From Ephydatia muelleri (Eukaryota; Porifera; Demospongiae; Spongillida; Spongillidae), in contig JABACO010000018.1 in the NCBI GenBank assembly GCA_013339895.1, positions 1,173,453-1,237,452 on the forward strand: a stretch of DNA of 64,000 bases, in the 5' to 3' direction. Under the pieces are notes generated by a model, which saw only the letters and a list, made by a program, of their open reading frames with translations, had not been told where the DNA came from and ran no database searches. Position 1 is the stretch's first letter. Each line of letters begins with the position of its first letter. The position numbers and the translations under genes are program-made. Of this stretch, positions 62,520-64,000 are shown piece after piece.

Positions 62520-63026
62520 GATGGATTTCAAAGAGTTCAATTAATGGTGAACAACCGTTATTATGTTCAAATGTTTCTAGCACACGCTAATTTGGCAAAC
62601 ATATTCAACCTCCATTACTAGACAATCAAGTATAAACTCAAAGATGTTTTAAAGTTTATCAAAAATAGCTCAATATACTACATTATCATAAGAATTCAAC
62701 TGCAAACAGCAACTACACACAAGCAACACATAAACAACCATGGGTATATCATGGATACACCAGCTCCGGAGTGGATTCAATCACACCCACATGTGCAAAG
62801 GAATGCCTGTAGCTTTCGTATGGACAAGATGCAGGCTAAGTTAAGCATACATGCTACGAAGGACCGCATATTTGGTGCACTGTGTGTACAATGCAAGAAG
62901 GGAAACCAGATGGGATAGCTGTTACCCCCACACAATTCCAACAAGTGGTAAACATTGCCAGCCTACAAGCTGAACATTTCGAGCCCTTGCTCACTATCTC
63001 TCTGCCCTCAGTGGTGTGTGTGCATA

Positions 63027-63059
<33 letters not shown>

Positions 63060-64000
63060 GTGTGTGTGTGGTTTCTGTGTTATTGTTTGCAGCTATACTG
63101 GTGTGCATCTATTTATGTACATATTGAACATAAATAGACATAACGTGAGTTCAAAAACAATGCTGATTTCTTGCAGGAAGCTGTGCCTCATACCACTGTT
63201 TATTTGAATCCTTGGCTCGTTGAGCGTGGACAATACCATTTAACACTCTCCTGTGCAGTAGAATGGTGGCCCTCACATGGCAACTGATGTGGCGACACTA
63301 GTTTAACCTGGCCCTTGTCTGCAAATACCCCCCCCCCCCCCCCCGGGGATGGTCACAATTTATGCTGAGTAGCATGTACAAACATCTGTATTGTGGACTG
63401 CACTACCTACCTACTACAACAATCCGTATCTATAAAACAGGGTACATGTAATTGAATAAAAATAAAACAGACAGGCCACTTTTGCACAAAGTGTTGTGGG
63501 TGCACATTAACATCAGCATCACTACGGTTACAAACCAGGCTGCCGCCTCCTTTTGAATCCCAACACTTACTACCTGCCTCCGCACAGCCTCCTCCCCATC
63601 CGTACAACAGATGCATTGCTATCGAATGTCTGCTTGTAAGAGACAGCCAGCAGTCGTCATGATTGTGTTGTTTTGAATATGTTCATGGTGGATGTGCTGG
63701 TCGCTAGGGATCATTTTCTAACACAGAGGTGTCAATTCAAACATCTACATTTTTCTCCATGTAATGAAATAGTTGTGGACAGACAACACTACACACAGCA
63801 CCACTGACAACGCAACATTGCACACAGCACCAGTGACAAGGCAAACTACAGACACTAACTCCATGACCATTGACTGGTGGCCACAAGTAGGATTAAATCA
63901 TAATCCCAGACACTGAGGCAATCAACAAAAAAAGAAGGAATCAAGTGTACCAACTTTTTAACCATCAAAGACCTTTTGTATATTGTACCACTGTGTCCAG
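62520..64000. other. Sequence without a recognised gene
   Basis: Probably VAP intron or 5' flank. It holds a GT microsatellite (63017-63071) and a poly-C run near 63330. I searched for MSP-domain words on the minus strand and found none. Confidence 0.4.
63017..63071. repeat. (GT)n microsatellite
   Basis: GT run with TATGT variants. Confidence 0.93.

Noticed and set aside
61788-62583. Pro/Gln-rich frames of about 250 residues
   Set aside because: A 25-bp minisatellite that is open in all three minus frames; no start context or splice sites support a protein.

Overview
The window looks like a stretch of an animal nuclear genome. It has spliced genes with short GT-AG introns (the shortest I infer is 46 bp), metazoan-type gene families (TRAPPC8, sirtuin 5, CHMP4, VAP, a two-domain protein disulfide isomerase, a CAP-domain protein, a Rab-like GTPase), several families of short inverted-repeat DNA transposons, a DIRS-type retroelement fossil, and very many micro- and minisatellites. 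Compact introns in ancient genes suggest an early-branching marine invertebrate. A sponge is my best guess, but this is inference from gene style and not proven by the sequence.

Layout. 1-13.3 kb: a tandem array of a secreted-protein gene I do not recognise. Copies A (1424-2510) and B (5803-6886) are both intact, each with five exons and only phase-0 introns. A promoter-only remnant lies at the left edge, and a decayed third copy C (12483-13260) carries two transposon insertions and an internal inversion. Between the copies is a mosaic of inverted repeat blocks. 13.3-15.3 kb: a long (CA)n tract with a small transposon inside it, then a 0.78 kb inverted-repeat transposon. 15.5-16.7 kb: an unrecognised five-exon gene. 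17.0-21.4 kb (minus): an ER protein disulfide isomerase with two CGHC thioredoxin domains. 22.0-24.9 kb (minus): a SIRT5-like NAD-dependent deacylase, divergent from a CHMP4/Snf7 gene (plus) across about 150 bp. The CHMP4 locus is triplicated (25.0, 27.3 and 32.9 kb). Only the third copy reads cleanly. The second is truncated and its 3' flank holds a 4.7 kb insertion made of a DIRS-like fossil and a large foldback DNA transposon. 34.9 to beyond 52.3 kb (minus): TRAPPC8, stretched over more than 17 kb because nearly every intron carries its own minisatellite; its 5' end falls in a 1 kb run of N. 53.6-54.7 kb (plus): the 3' part of a CAP-domain protein with a long Thr/Ser/Pro/Ala tail, followed 80 bp later by a divergent Rab-like GTPase. 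55.8 to at least 61.4 kb (minus): the 3' part of a VAP-like tail-anchored ER protein with two large satellite arrays in one intron.

The strongest unusual signal is that several minisatellites are built from splice sites. In TRAPPC8 two 42-bp arrays repeat a 3' splice site together with the first bases of its exon. Both are open and in frame, so an upstream acceptor would add 14-residue blocks to the protein. Other arrays repeat a 5' splice site (TRAPPC8 near 51.9 kb and possibly 42.96 kb, and the disulfide isomerase near 19.96 kb). The second notable item is the secreted-protein array, whose all-phase-0 exon structure, predicted helical segments and small size recall helical cytokine-type genes; that comparison is speculative.

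The genes form no operon-like pathway. Several serve the secretory or endomembrane system (disulfide isomerase, TRAPPC8, CHMP4, VAP, Rab-like), which I take to be chance neighbourhood and not functional clustering. No tRNA, rRNA or CRISPR feature was seen.
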